From UBA5336 sp038522375 (GTDB lineage: Bacteria > Pseudomonadota > Alphaproteobacteria > Caulobacterales > Hyphomonadaceae), in contig JBCBKE010000006.1 of the NCBI GenBank assembly GCA_038522375.1, positions 1 through 62,363 of the forward strand: a stretch of DNA of 62,363 nucleotides. Reading direction: 5' to 3'. This document shows positions 50,214 through 60,490 of this stretch, piece after piece. How positions within the stretch are numbered: the stretch's first letter is position 1; each line of letters starts with the position of its first letter. The position numbers were made by a program, and so were the translations under genes. The notes beneath the pieces are model-generated. The model was not told the origin of the DNA. It worked only from the letters and a program-made list of their open reading frames with translations, and did no database searches.

Positions 50214-51620
50214 ATGACCGGCCCGCGACCCGATAGCAATAAAGCGCTGCCCCGGCTGGCCCGGATCTGGCTCGGCGTTGTTCTCATGCTGGTTGTGTTG
50301 GCCAATGTCTGGCCGTTGCTCCCGGTGGAAGAGGGCGGGTTGGCGCCACGTCTCGAAGCGATGTCCCGCCAGGGGCCCGACTTCGGCACCGCACTGGCAC
50401 TGTTGGTATGGCTGGGGGTCGGCGCATTGGCTACGCTGGCCATGGCGTCGGGGACGTCACTCACCCGCCGGATAAAGGTTGCCGGCGTGCTTGGCCTCGT
50501 CGCGTTGCTTGTCGAGGTCATCCAGACCGGCGCGGCAACGCGCCATGCCAGCCTCGTCGACGGTATCGTCGGTGGCGCCGCCGCAGCGGCCCTCCCCATG
50601 CTTTGGCGCAACCCATCCCACGCCTGGGGACGCCTGCTGTGGGCCATGGCCGGGGTGACCCTCATCGGGGCGATGATTGTCCTGCCGATCCTCGCGCTAC
50701 AGGCGGCGAACCGGACCGCATTCGACAATTGGAGCGAGGGGTTCCCGCTGGTGGCCGGGGCCGAGCGTAATGGCCACCACGCCTGGCCTGGCAGCCTCCC
50801 GCTGGTCGCGATCTATCCCCGCGCGATCGATCGCGATGGCCTTGCCCTTCTGTCAGCCCTCCCCGTTGACGATACGGGCGCTGCGCTAAGGCAGAGCCTG
50901 GAGCCGATCTATCTGGAAACGGTCGCGGGGCCGGTGCAGGGCGCCGATAAGCCCCTGTTGAACGGGGCGGAAACAGATCCCCTGCTAGCGGCGGTCCAGA
51001 CCAGCGGCGGGATAACGATCGAAATCGTTGCCGAGTCCGACCCGGCCGCAGAGATCGGCAATGCCCGTATCCTGACCTTGTCACCTGGACGCTATCGCCG
51101 GAACTTTTCGGTCAGTCAGGACGGCACGGACCTGCTTTTGAACATCCGGACGCCCTGGAGCGGCACGAATGCCAAGCGTCAGGGAGAAATGCGTTGGCCT
51201 GACCTGTTCGATGCCCCCGGTCCCCAGCACATCCTCATCAGCTATACCGGCAACACGGTTCACGTGTTCGCCAATGGCGACAGGGCGGGGCCGGCTCGAA
51301 CGCTGTACCATCCGCGCCTTGATTTCGGCCATGGTGGTTGGATCGGCGATCTTGTTGCCCTTGTAATTTTCTGCGGCGCGTGCGGTGTGCTGGCCGCGGG
51401 GGTTGCCCCCCAGACAGCGCGGTGGGAGCTCGCCTGTGTTCTCGCACCCGGCATGGTTGTGTTCGCCGGCCTCGCCTTGGTTGACGGATCGCTGTGGACC
51501 GCCACACTCCTTGCGGTCGGTGTGGCCTCCGGCTTGGGAGGGGTGTGGTTGGTGAGGACCGCCGACACGCTCGCGCATGGCACTGGAACCGTCGCAACCA
51601 AAGTCGGCGGAATACCATAA
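50214..51620 (+). CDS. VanZ-like membrane protein with LamG-like domain
   Basis: A 468-residue protein. Four N-terminal membrane helices (about 16-36, 57-77, 88-108, 124-150) form a VanZ-like region with ETQHT-like VEVIQTGAATRHASLVDGIVGG. A 200-residue extracytoplasmic domain (about 160-365) has the concanavalin/LamG pattern (ITIEIVAESDPAAEIGNARILTLSPG, LNIRTPWSGTNAKRQ, HILISYTGNTVHVFANG). Three more helices close the protein. This arrangement is typical of genes in exopolysaccharide loci. It likely binds glycan outside the membrane. The hypothetical gene after it follows by 49 bases. Confidence 0.75.
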   Translation: MTGPRPDSNKALPRLARIWLGVVLMLVVLANVWPLLPVEEGGLAPRLEAMSRQGPDFGTALALLVWLGVGALATLAMASGTSLTRRIKVAGVLGLVALLVEVIQTGAATRHASLVDGIVGGAAAAALPMLWRNPSHAWGRLLWAMAGVTLIGAMIVLPILALQAANRTAFDNWSEGFPLVAGAERNGHHAWPGSLPLVAIYPRAIDRDGLALLSALPVDDTGAALRQSLEPIYLETVAGPVQGADKPLLNGAETDPLLAAVQTSGGITIEIVAESDPAAEIGNARILTLSPGRYRRNFSVSQDGTDLLLNIRTPWSGTNAKRQGEMRWPDLFDAPGPQHILISYTGNTVHVFANGDRAGPARTLYHPRLDFGHGGWIGDLVALVIFCGACGVLAAGVAPQTARWELACVLAPGMVVFAGLALVDGSLWTATLLAVGVASGLGGVWLVRTADTLAHGTGTVATKVGGIP

Positions 51621-51669
51621 AAAGAGAAATATGTAGAATAATCGCACAATTAGATTAAAGTGATCCCCA

Positions 51670-52248
51670 TTGGATGGGGAAACACGCCGCGTGGATGTCC
51701 GAAGGAGCTTCTGGATCGGTCTGGTTGGGCTTGCGGCTATCGCGTACGATGTGCGCGACCATCCTCGACTACACGCGCCCTTTGATGCCTACCAGCACCG
51801 GACAGAGGTGCTGGCCATCGGTCGAAACTGCGACAGTGGCCAGGTCAATATCAGCGGCACGCTTGGCAATCGCGATGGCCGCTGGTCCGTCATCGAGGAC
51901 CATACCCATCAAAGCCATGGCATCGCCGCCGTCGAGACCGACGCTTTTGCCGTCACGGTGGTGTTCGAAACACCCGGTCAGAGTATCGTGTCGATCGTCG
52001 CTGTGCCTGACGAGGCCCTGGCCCGGCAGGGGTATTTCGTTGGCGCCAGCGTTGGGCTTGACCGGGCGCGGCTCTCGTTCGCGAGGGCAGGATTGACCGG
52101 CGCAAGGCCCGTCGCGCCGAAAACGGTGCGTGCCCCGCTTTCAAACATCTGGATCCATGGCGTGCTGGAAGCCGATTGCAACACGTCGCCCGACCAGGTG
52201 GCCGCAAGGGACGCCGACATTGGGGGTTTGCGCGGGCCGACGCCATAG
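51670..52248 (+). CDS. hypothetical membrane-anchored protein
   Basis: A 192-residue protein with one short N-terminal hydrophobic segment (FWIGLVGLAAIAYDV) and an extracytoplasmic beta-rich region with few charged repeats and two Cys (RNCDSGQV, EADCNTSP) that could form a disulfide. No family recognised. It starts 49 bases after the VanZ/LamG gene and is probably in the same operon, so a role in the same glycan process is inferred. Confidence 0.5.
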   Translation: MDGETRRVDVRRSFWIGLVGLAAIAYDVRDHPRLHAPFDAYQHRTEVLAIGRNCDSGQVNISGTLGNRDGRWSVIEDHTHQSHGIAAVETDAFAVTVVFETPGQSIVSIVAVPDEALARQGYFVGASVGLDRARLSFARAGLTGARPVAPKTVRAPLSNIWIHGVLEADCNTSPDQVAARDADIGGLRGPTP

Positions 52249-52357
52249 GCCCTCCCGACCGATCCTTGTCCTTATCCGAAAGAAGGGCTTTTCAGTCCGG
52301 TCGATCCTGTCACTCTGGTGCGGATGCGGGCCACCGCGCAGACTTCGGGAGCCCGCC

Positions 52358-54226
<1,869 letters not shown>

Positions 54227-54329
54227 GGGGCGCGGCGCCGATGTTTTGCGCGTCTGCGAAACCGCTTTGACGCACTGCACAAAAGCGGTACTCTCCCGCG
54301 GGTGATCCAGCGTAGTGAGAAGTGGAAGA

Positions 54330-55208
54330 ATGGCCGATATGAAGCGCATTGGCGTCGTGGGTGCGGGGCAGATGGGAAACGGCATTGCCCATGTGGCCGC
54401 GCTCGCCGGTTATGATGTTGTCCTGAATGATATCTCCCAGGACAATCTCGACCGCGGTATGGCGACGATCGAGAAGAACATGCTCCGGCAGGTGAGCCGT
54501 GACCTGATTTCGCGCGAGGAGATGGAAACCGGACTGAAACGGATTGTCCCGAGCCTTTCCCTTGGCGATTTCGCAGATGTCGACATGGCGATCGAAGCCG
54601 CATCGGAAAACCGGGACCTGAAGGAGTCCATCTTCAAATCCCTCAGCGAGGTGGTCGCCGACCATGCAATCCTCGCGTCAAATACCTCTTCCATGTCAAT
54701 CACGCGGCTGGCGAGCGTCACCGAACGGCCGGAACAGTTCATTGGCATGCACTTCATGAACCCCGTTCCGCTGATGAAACTGGTGGAGATCATCCGCGGC
54801 CTCGCCACGGACCAGGCGACCTATGAGACCACGCTCACTTTCGCCAACGCCCTGGGCAAGACCACCACCAACGCGGAGGATTACCCCGCCTTCATCGTCA
54901 ACCGCGTCCTTGTGCCGATGATCAATGAGGCGGTGTATGCGCTGTATGAAGGGGTCGGTACGGTCGAAGCGATCGATACCGCCATGAAGCTGGGGGCAAA
55001 CCATCCCATGGGGCCGCTCACCCTGGCTGATTTCATCGGCCTCGACACCTGCCTCTCCATCATGCAGGTCCTCCATGACGGCCTGGCCGACACGAAATAC
55101 CGGCCCTGTCCGCTGCTGGTGAAATATGTCGAAGCCGGATGGCTTGGCCGCAAGACCGGCAAGGGTTTCTACGACTATGCCGGCGACGCCCCCGTCCCAA
55201 CCCGTTAG
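54330..55208 (+). CDS. 3-hydroxyacyl-CoA dehydrogenase (3-hydroxybutyryl-CoA type)
   Basis: A 292-residue NAD-linked enzyme: RIGVVGAGQMGNGIAHVAALAGYDVVLND, the EAASEN segment, SNTSSMSITRLA, the catalytic His in GMHFMNPVPLMKLVEI, and the C-terminal GPLTLADFIGLDTCLSIM and GRKTGKGFYDY. It oxidises 3-hydroxybutyryl-CoA (or reduces acetoacetyl-CoA). The ATG at 54330 is chosen over GTG at 54315. Near prpE and mcd it fits short-chain acyl-CoA metabolism or storage-polymer turnover. Confidence 0.9.
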   Translation: MADMKRIGVVGAGQMGNGIAHVAALAGYDVVLNDISQDNLDRGMATIEKNMLRQVSRDLISREEMETGLKRIVPSLSLGDFADVDMAIEAASENRDLKESIFKSLSEVVADHAILASNTSSMSITRLASVTERPEQFIGMHFMNPVPLMKLVEIIRGLATDQATYETTLTFANALGKTTTNAEDYPAFIVNRVLVPMINEAVYALYEGVGTVEAIDTAMKLGANHPMGPLTLADFIGLDTCLSIMQVLHDGLADTKYRPCPLLVKYVEAGWLGRKTGKGFYDYAGDAPVPTR

Positions 55209-55277
55209 GACGCCACACAGTCCGTGACGCCTGCGTCAACTTCGGCTATGCTCCCGCCAGACCGTGGAGGAATTGCC

Positions 55278-56492
55278 GTGACCGTAGACGCTCTGAAATC
55301 ACTCGATGATGCCCCCATGACACCATCGGAGATGGCGCCCGGTGAAACGGTCTACGATGTCCTGCGGAAATTGCGGGAACAAGCCCCGATTGCGCGCACG
55401 GAGATGGGCATCACCCTCGCCCTGCAAAACCGCCATGTGGCCCTGGTCACCAGCGACGCTACCCGACAGCTGGAGCTTGAAAGCAAGATGATGCAGGGGG
55501 TGTTCGACGGGCCGATCTTCGAGTTCACGCGCCTGGCCATGTTGTTTGCCAATGGCGAGACCCATATCCGCCGCCGCATGCCCGTTGCCCGGACGTTTGC
55601 CTTCAAACTGATGGATGCCATGCGGCCAAAGATTCGCGAGATCGCCACCGAAATGGTGGACGAGCGGATCGGCAGGGGCCCGGTGGATTTTGTCGGTGAG
55701 ATCGCCAGCCAGCTTCCCGCACGGATCATTGCCGACATACTCGGCATTCCCCGGTCCGATGTTCCTATCTTCCTCCAGTGGATTCAGGACACCGCCGCCG
55801 CCATCGGCATGATCGATCCGGCCAAGCGCGAAACCATCGAGACCAGCCTTGCCGCGTTCGAGGACTATGTGACCGCCCTGCTTGCGGATCGCCGCCAGAA
55901 CCCGCGGGATGACTTTCTCACTGACTATGTGCGGGCCACGGCCGAGGCCGGAAACCTCGACGAGGGCGAGATTCGCACCCAGATCCTGGGCCTGATCCTG
56001 GCCGGTTCGGACACGACACGTGGATCCATCTGCATGACGCTGTCGGAACTCCTGCAGCATCCGGAGCAATGGGCTGATTTCGTCGCCAATCCCCATGCGC
56101 TGAAGCGCGCGGTCGTCGAAGAAGGCCTGCGTTACCAGCCGGTGATCTCGTCGATCCCCCGGGTGGCCATGCGCGACCTCGATATCGATGGATACCGCGT
56201 CCCCGAGGGCGCCGTCATTGCCGTGTCGGTGATTTCTGCCCTCCGCGATCCGGATGTGTTCGATGCGCCCGATCAGTTCAACATCCACCGCACCGACCAC
56301 CAGCGCTGGCATTTCGTGTTCGGCGCCGGGGCCCACCGCTGCGTTGGCGAGGCCCTGGCCCGGGCCGAGATGGAAGAGACGCTGGCCGTCATCGCGGAGC
56401 GGGCGCCCAACACGCGTCTCGAAGGCCCTCCGTCAACCCTGGCATTTGGCGCAATCCGCCAGGTCGGACCGATGCAGGTCGTGTTCAATTAA
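55278..56492 (+). CDS. cytochrome P450
   Basis: A 404-residue soluble P450: I-helix AGSDTTRGSICMTL, ExxR (EEGLRY), and heme loop FGAGAHRCVGEALARAEME with the Cys ligand. The GTG at 55278 is taken as start because GGAGG lies 7 bases before it; ATGs at 55224 and 55248 have no such site and precede non-conserved sequence. It inserts oxygen into an unknown organic substrate. No ferredoxin or reductase gene is beside it, so its electron donor is elsewhere. Confidence 0.88.
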   Translation: MTVDALKSLDDAPMTPSEMAPGETVYDVLRKLREQAPIARTEMGITLALQNRHVALVTSDATRQLELESKMMQGVFDGPIFEFTRLAMLFANGETHIRRRMPVARTFAFKLMDAMRPKIREIATEMVDERIGRGPVDFVGEIASQLPARIIADILGIPRSDVPIFLQWIQDTAAAIGMIDPAKRETIETSLAAFEDYVTALLADRRQNPRDDFLTDYVRATAEAGNLDEGEIRTQILGLILAGSDTTRGSICMTLSELLQHPEQWADFVANPHALKRAVVEEGLRYQPVISSIPRVAMRDLDIDGYRVPEGAVIAVSVISALRDPDVFDAPDQFNIHRTDHQRWHFVFGAGAHRCVGEALARAEMEETLAVIAERAPNTRLEGPPSTLAFGAIRQVGPMQVVFN

Positions 56493-56504
56493 AACAAGTT
56501 GGGA

Positions 56505-56522
56505 GCAAACAGAATCGTTTGC
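56505..56522. repeat. 6-bp inverted repeat after the P450 gene
   Basis: GCAAAC-AGAATC-GTTTGC, 12 bases after the P450 stop. No T-tract follows, so it is a weak terminator at best or a binding site. Confidence 0.3.
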
Positions 56523-56645
56523 GAACGGATACTTGCACTAGAACAGAGACGTGAAGCGTCAGCCAGGATTGAAAAGAAAGACCGACGCCTTGGCGCGTTT
56601 TCGCCCCAGGCGGAAACGCTCAGGGGGCCACCGCCCGCCGGCCGG

Positions 56646-57260
56646 TCAGTCTTTCTTCTTGCCGGACTTCTTCGCGGTTTTCTTGGACGCCTTGGACTTG
56701 TCGTCCTTCTTGTCCTTCGATTTCTTCTTGGACTTCTTGTCTTTTTCGGTCGTTGCCGCCTTGACCTTGGTCTTGGGCTTCGGCGTGTCCGCATCTGCTT
56801 CAGGTGCGTCGTCCCCGGTGCCAGTCAGCTTCGCGAGGATATCGACGAAGGTGCCCCGGCGCGACTTCGGCAAGGCCGCCAGCAGTGCATCGTCGGCGTC
56901 CCTTACGGCAGGGGCAGCGATGGCCAGGGCGTCGCGGCCCTTGTCGGTGAGCATGACAGCCTTGGCCCGGGCATCGGTTTCAGATTTCTCCCGGCTGATC
57001 AGAACCGAGTCTTCCATTCGCTGGACCATGTCGGCCAGGGTTGACCGGTCGATTCCGGTCGCTTCGACCAGACGGCTCTGGCTTGCGCCTTCCGCTTCGG
57101 CAACGGCTGCGAGCACGGAAAACTGCCGAAGGGTGATCCCTGCCGCCTTGAGCGCAGCCGCCGATTTGATCGAGGCGACCTGCTGGGCCCTGTGCAACAG
57201 GTGGCTTGGTGAACTGTTGAGCGCAAACGGTGCGCGGTCCAAAGTATTTGTCTCAGCCAT
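56646..57260 (-). CDS. MarR-family regulator with histone-H1-like lysine tail
   Basis: A 204-residue protein. Residues 1-148 are a MarR winged helix (LRQFSVLAAVAEAEGASQSRLVEATGIDRSTLADMVQRMEDSVLISR, then ARAKAVMLTDKGRDAL). Residues 149-204 form a disordered Lys/Asp/Ser-rich tail ending KKSGKKKD, with about half lysine in its last 45 residues, unlike ordinary MarR proteins (about 140-160 residues). The tail should bind DNA or RNA without sequence preference. Start 57260 (MAETNTL) is preferred to 57290. Divergent from the NUDIX gene. Target genes unknown. Confidence 0.8.
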   Translation of the reverse strand: MAETNTLDRAPFALNSSPSHLLHRAQQVASIKSAAALKAAGITLRQFSVLAAVAEAEGASQSRLVEATGIDRSTLADMVQRMEDSVLISREKSETDARAKAVMLTDKGRDALAIAAPAVRDADDALLAALPKSRRGTFVDILAKLTGTGDDAPEADADTPKPKTKVKAATTEKDKKSKKKSKDKKDDKSKASKKTAKKSGKKKD

Positions 57261-57377
57261 TCTCGCCCCTCGCCACACTTGGTATAGCACCCGTTTGATG
57301 CCTAGCCCTGCAGCGTTGTCCAGTCATGCAGTACCCGGATCAACCCTATTCTCCTAACAAGCGTCAGTGAAGATACG

Positions 57378-57917
57378 ATGACAGATGAATTCCCGGTAGA
57401 CTTTGAAGATCGCGTGCCCGATGGCGACGACCGGACCCGGTCTGTCTGCACCCGTTGCGGCTTCGTCGATTACGTGAATCCCAAAATTGTTGCGGGGTCC
57501 GTTGTCGTGGCGGGCGATGGGCGGATCCTGCTCTGTAAGCGGGCGATTGAGCCGCGGAAGGGGTTCTGGACGCTGCCGGCGGGCTTCATGGAAACCCGCG
57601 AAAGTGTGGAGGACGCTGCCAGACGAGAGGCCCGGGAAGAAGCCTGCGCGGACATCGCCATTTACGGCGTTTTGGCAATCTACGACGTGCCAAGGATTTC
57701 CCAGGTGCAGATCATGTTCCGCGCCAGCCTGCTTTCAGACATCGCACCCGGTCCCGAAAGTCAGGCCGTCGGGCTCTACGACTGGAAGGATATTCCCTGG
57801 TCCGCCCTGGCGTTTCCGACCGTGGTGTGGGCGCTGACCCATCACGCGGAAAGCCGCGACAGGCCCCTGGGCGTCCCGTTCCAGAACCCGCCAGGCACTG
57901 ATGCGCTGACCCGATAG
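57378..57917 (+). CDS. NUDIX hydrolase with zinc ribbon
   Basis: A 179-residue protein. An N-terminal zinc-ribbon half (SVCTRCGFVDYVNPKIVAGSV) is followed by the Nudix box GFMETRESVEDAARREAREEAC (57-79 of the core), which has the required GX5EX7REUXEE form. The pattern resembles NudC/ADP-ribose-type hydrolases that act on NADH or nucleoside diphosphate sugars. Substrate not determined. Convergent with the yciB-like gene. Confidence 0.87.
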   Translation: MTDEFPVDFEDRVPDGDDRTRSVCTRCGFVDYVNPKIVAGSVVVAGDGRILLCKRAIEPRKGFWTLPAGFMETRESVEDAARREAREEACADIAIYGVLAIYDVPRISQVQIMFRASLLSDIAPGPESQAVGLYDWKDIPWSALAFPTVVWALTHHAESRDRPLGVPFQNPPGTDALTR

Positions 57918-57947
57918 ACCGCTCGCCCCGCCAAAGACGGAAGCGGT

Positions 57948-58682
57948 CTAGGCGGTTGCTTCGGCCACGTCCTCGTCAGTCTTGCCGAGCCATTTCAGGG
58001 TATAGGGAACGTTCAGGGCACCGAAGATGAAGGTGATCACCATGTTCCCAAGCTTCCAGTTCGCCCAGACACCCTGGGCGTCCTTCTCGCCAAATCCCAG
58101 GCCCGCAAAGCCGTAGGCTTCACAGGGGGCGATCTGTAGGCCGAATACGGCCTGGCACTGCTCCGCCACCGGTGCATAGGTTCGCCAGAGATACTCGTTC
58201 CAGAGGGCCATCGCGACGAAGAACAGCCCCCAACGGATTGAAAGCTGGGTCCAGGCATGGGTGGGCAGGTCGAACACGGATTTGAACATTTCCCGCCAGA
58301 TGTTCTGGCCAAACAGCAGCGGCACGAAGATCAGGCTGGCCAGAAACAGCTGCTGGATTGTCACCTTGACATAAAGGAAGGTTTCGTTCTGGGCGACGAT
58401 GCCCAACGTGCCGAACACGCCGACAATCAGCGAAGAGACGACCAGGAACAAGGGGATCGGCTGTTTCGTCAGCAATTTCTGGGCGATGATCACGGCCGTC
58501 AGTGCGATCAGCGCTCCGGTCCCCCAGAAGAGGGCCGTCTTGGCGCTGATGAAGCCGGTCTCGGGCGCGAAGATGCGCAGGCCATTATAGATGGCGACAA
58601 AGCCTATCACCGGGACAAGGTCGCCCCAGATCTGATTGGCCTTGTCTGCGGCTGTGCCGATATCGCTTTGGGTATTGCTCAT
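57948..58682 (-). CDS. yciB: inner-membrane septation protein A (YciB)
   Basis: A 244-residue membrane protein with the YciB/IspZ pattern: DLVPVIGFVAIYNGLRIF, IAQKLLTKQPIPLFL, QNETFLYVKVTIQQLFLASLIF, and the closing GNMVITFIFGALNVPYTLKWL. Start 58682 (MSNTQSD) is used; the open frame to 59771 upstream runs through the DMT transporter gene. At 244 residues it is longer than E. coli YciB (179) because of an insertion before the last helices with two Cys (EQCQAVFGLQIAPCEAY). The protein is linked with cell division and envelope synthesis. Confidence 0.85.
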   Translation of the reverse strand: MSNTQSDIGTAADKANQIWGDLVPVIGFVAIYNGLRIFAPETGFISAKTALFWGTGALIALTAVIIAQKLLTKQPIPLFLVVSSLIVGVFGTLGIVAQNETFLYVKVTIQQLFLASLIFVPLLFGQNIWREMFKSVFDLPTHAWTQLSIRWGLFFVAMALWNEYLWRTYAPVAEQCQAVFGLQIAPCEAYGFAGLGFGEKDAQGVWANWKLGNMVITFIFGALNVPYTLKWLGKTDEDVAEATA

Positions 58683-58732
58683 GAAAGGTCCTACGCTGTG
58701 TGGCGGCGATTGGATGCACGGCACCTGCACAT

Positions 58733-59599
58733 CTACCCGCCAAGCTGCATGAGTACCAGCCCAAGCGCCAGAACGGATGCCGCCAGGGTCCGCCGGAGGC
58801 CCAGCCCCTCCTTCAGGTATAGCCAGCCAAGGATGGCTGCGAAGACAACTGCGGATTCCCGCAGGGCCGACACCCGCGCCACCTCGATCAGCGACATGGC
58901 ATAGAGCGCGGAGCCGAAGGACAGGATCGATCCGATCCCGCCCACCAGGCCATAGCGCCACTGGGTGGCTACGGCAGACCACAGCACCGACCCCCTTGCG
59001 ACCAGTCCGACGACCAGCACGCCGACCCAGTCCAGCAGGAAAAGCCAGACGATGAAGGTAAACTCGCTGTTCGCCAGGCGAATGCCGCGCGCGTCGGCAA
59101 CCGAGTAGCTGGCAACACCCAGCGCGGTGGCAAACGCCCAGAACAGGGCCGCCGTGTCCGGATGGGCCGTTGTCCCAAGAAATCCCGTGGGCGGGCGAAC
59201 GAAGTACACGACCGATCCTGTCGCGATCAGCAGGCCGAGCAGAGCAATGGGCGCCAGGCCCTCCCCGAGCACCAGCCACGCGGTTAAGGCCGTGAGCACC
59301 GGTGCGAACCCGCGCATGATCGGAAACACGAGGGATAGCTCGCCCCGGTGCATCGCGCGGATCATGCAGGCCTGGTAGGCGAAATGGATCGGCACGGAGA
59401 CCCCGAGCGCAGCCCAGGTCGCCTGGTCCGGCAAGGGCACAAGGAACGCGAACGGCACCATCAGCAAAGCCGAACTGGCCGACAGGACGATGCGCGTTGT
59501 CAGGATGTCGCCGCCGCGCTTCACCGCTGTGTTCACGATGGCCAGGGTCAGCGCCGAAAACAGGCCGAGGGCGATGGGAAGAAGGGTTTCGGCGGTCAT
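58733..59599 (-). CDS. EamA/DMT family transporter
   Basis: A 288-residue protein with ten membrane helices in two EamA repeats (MRGFAPVLTALTAWLVLGEGLAP in the first, SALRESAVVFAAILGWLYLKEGLGLRR in the second). It exports small metabolites, often amino acids, with unknown substrate. It follows the DUF1428 genes in divergent orientation and precedes yciB by 50 bases on the same strand. Confidence 0.85.
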   Translation of the reverse strand: MTAETLLPIALGLFSALTLAIVNTAVKRGGDILTTRIVLSASSALLMVPFAFLVPLPDQATWAALGVSVPIHFAYQACMIRAMHRGELSLVFPIMRGFAPVLTALTAWLVLGEGLAPIALLGLLIATGSVVYFVRPPTGFLGTTAHPDTAALFWAFATALGVASYSVADARGIRLANSEFTFIVWLFLLDWVGVLVVGLVARGSVLWSAVATQWRYGLVGGIGSILSFGSALYAMSLIEVARVSALRESAVVFAAILGWLYLKEGLGLRRTLAASVLALGLVLMQLGG

Positions 59600-59734
59600 C
59601 GCCCTCCTGTCGCCGCCGTTTCCCTGCGAAATGCAAGGGCCCTGCCGCGCATTTGCCCGCCCGATATGCTAACAATGCGCGTAGAAGCGGTGCCGCCGGG
59701 CCGCCGCGATGAATGGCTGAGAGAGGATAGGCCG

Positions 59735-60085
59735 ATGACCTATGTGGATGGATTTCTCTGCGCGGTCCCAACCGCCAACAAGGACGCCTATCGCCAGCAC
59801 GCGGTGGATGCCGGCGTCTTCTTCAAGCGTCATGGCGCCCTGTCCGTCGTCGAAGGCTGGGGCGATGACGTGCCCGAGGGCGAGCTGAACTCGATGCACA
59901 CCGCGGTCATGCGCAACGACGATGAAACGGTCGTGTTCTCCTGGATCATCTGGCCCGACAAGGCGACCCGCGATGCCGCCATGCCGAAAGTGTTCGAAGA
60001 GATGGAAGCGGCCGGCTTCCGCGACATGCCCCTCGATGGAAAACGCATGATCTTCGGCGGTTTCGAAACCCTTGTGGAGGTCTGA
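59735..60085 (+). CDS. DUF1428 family protein, copy 1
   Basis: A 116-residue dimeric-barrel protein with the family start YVDGFLCAVPTANKDAYRQHA and end LDGKRMIFGGFETLVEV. GAGAGG lies upstream of the ATG at 59735. Function is unknown, as for the family. It is in tandem with a second copy 3 bases downstream, so the two are co-translated. Confidence 0.88.
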   Translation: MTYVDGFLCAVPTANKDAYRQHAVDAGVFFKRHGALSVVEGWGDDVPEGELNSMHTAVMRNDDETVVFSWIIWPDKATRDAAMPKVFEEMEAAGFRDMPLDGKRMIFGGFETLVEV

Positions 60086-60088
60086 GCC

Positions 60089-60445
60089 ATGGTCTTTGTC
60101 GAAGGGTTTGTCATCGCGGTGCCAAGGGCGAAAAAGGACGAATACATCCGCTTTTCCAACGCTACGGTGCCCTATTTCAGGCGTCACGGCGCCCTGACCA
60201 TCGTGGAGACTTGGGAGTCCGATGTCCCCGACGGCGAGGTCACCTCGTTTCCGAAAGCGGTACACCGCAAGCCCGACGAAGCGATCGTGTTTTCCTGGAT
60301 CACCTGGCCCGACAAGGCGACCCGGGACGCCGCCTATCCTAAGATGTTCGAAGCGATGGAGGCCAGCGGCGATGGCCCGGGCGACCCGCCCTTTGACGGC
60401 AAGCGCATGATCTTCGGCGGTTTCGAAACGATTGTGGACGCCTGA
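60089..60445 (+). CDS. DUF1428 family protein, copy 2
   Basis: A 118-residue paralogue of the preceding gene (FVEGFVIAVPRAKKDEYIRFSNATVPYF; FSWITWPDKATRDAAYPKMFEAM; FDGKRMIFGGFETIVDA). The copies differ throughout, so the duplication is old. They may form a hetero-dimer. Function unknown. It ends 45 bases before the priA start. Confidence 0.88.
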   Translation: MVFVEGFVIAVPRAKKDEYIRFSNATVPYFRRHGALTIVETWESDVPDGEVTSFPKAVHRKPDEAIVFSWITWPDKATRDAAYPKMFEAMEASGDGPGDPPFDGKRMIFGGFETIVDA

Positions 60446-60490
60446 TCCCGGGCCCTAGCGAAGCGGGGCGATGGCGCCCATAAAACCGGC

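Noticed and set aside
50062..50216. 51-codon plus-strand frame ending on the VanZ/LamG start
   Set aside because: GGAG is only one base from its ATG, and the product is Pro/Arg-rich with no resemblance to a family.
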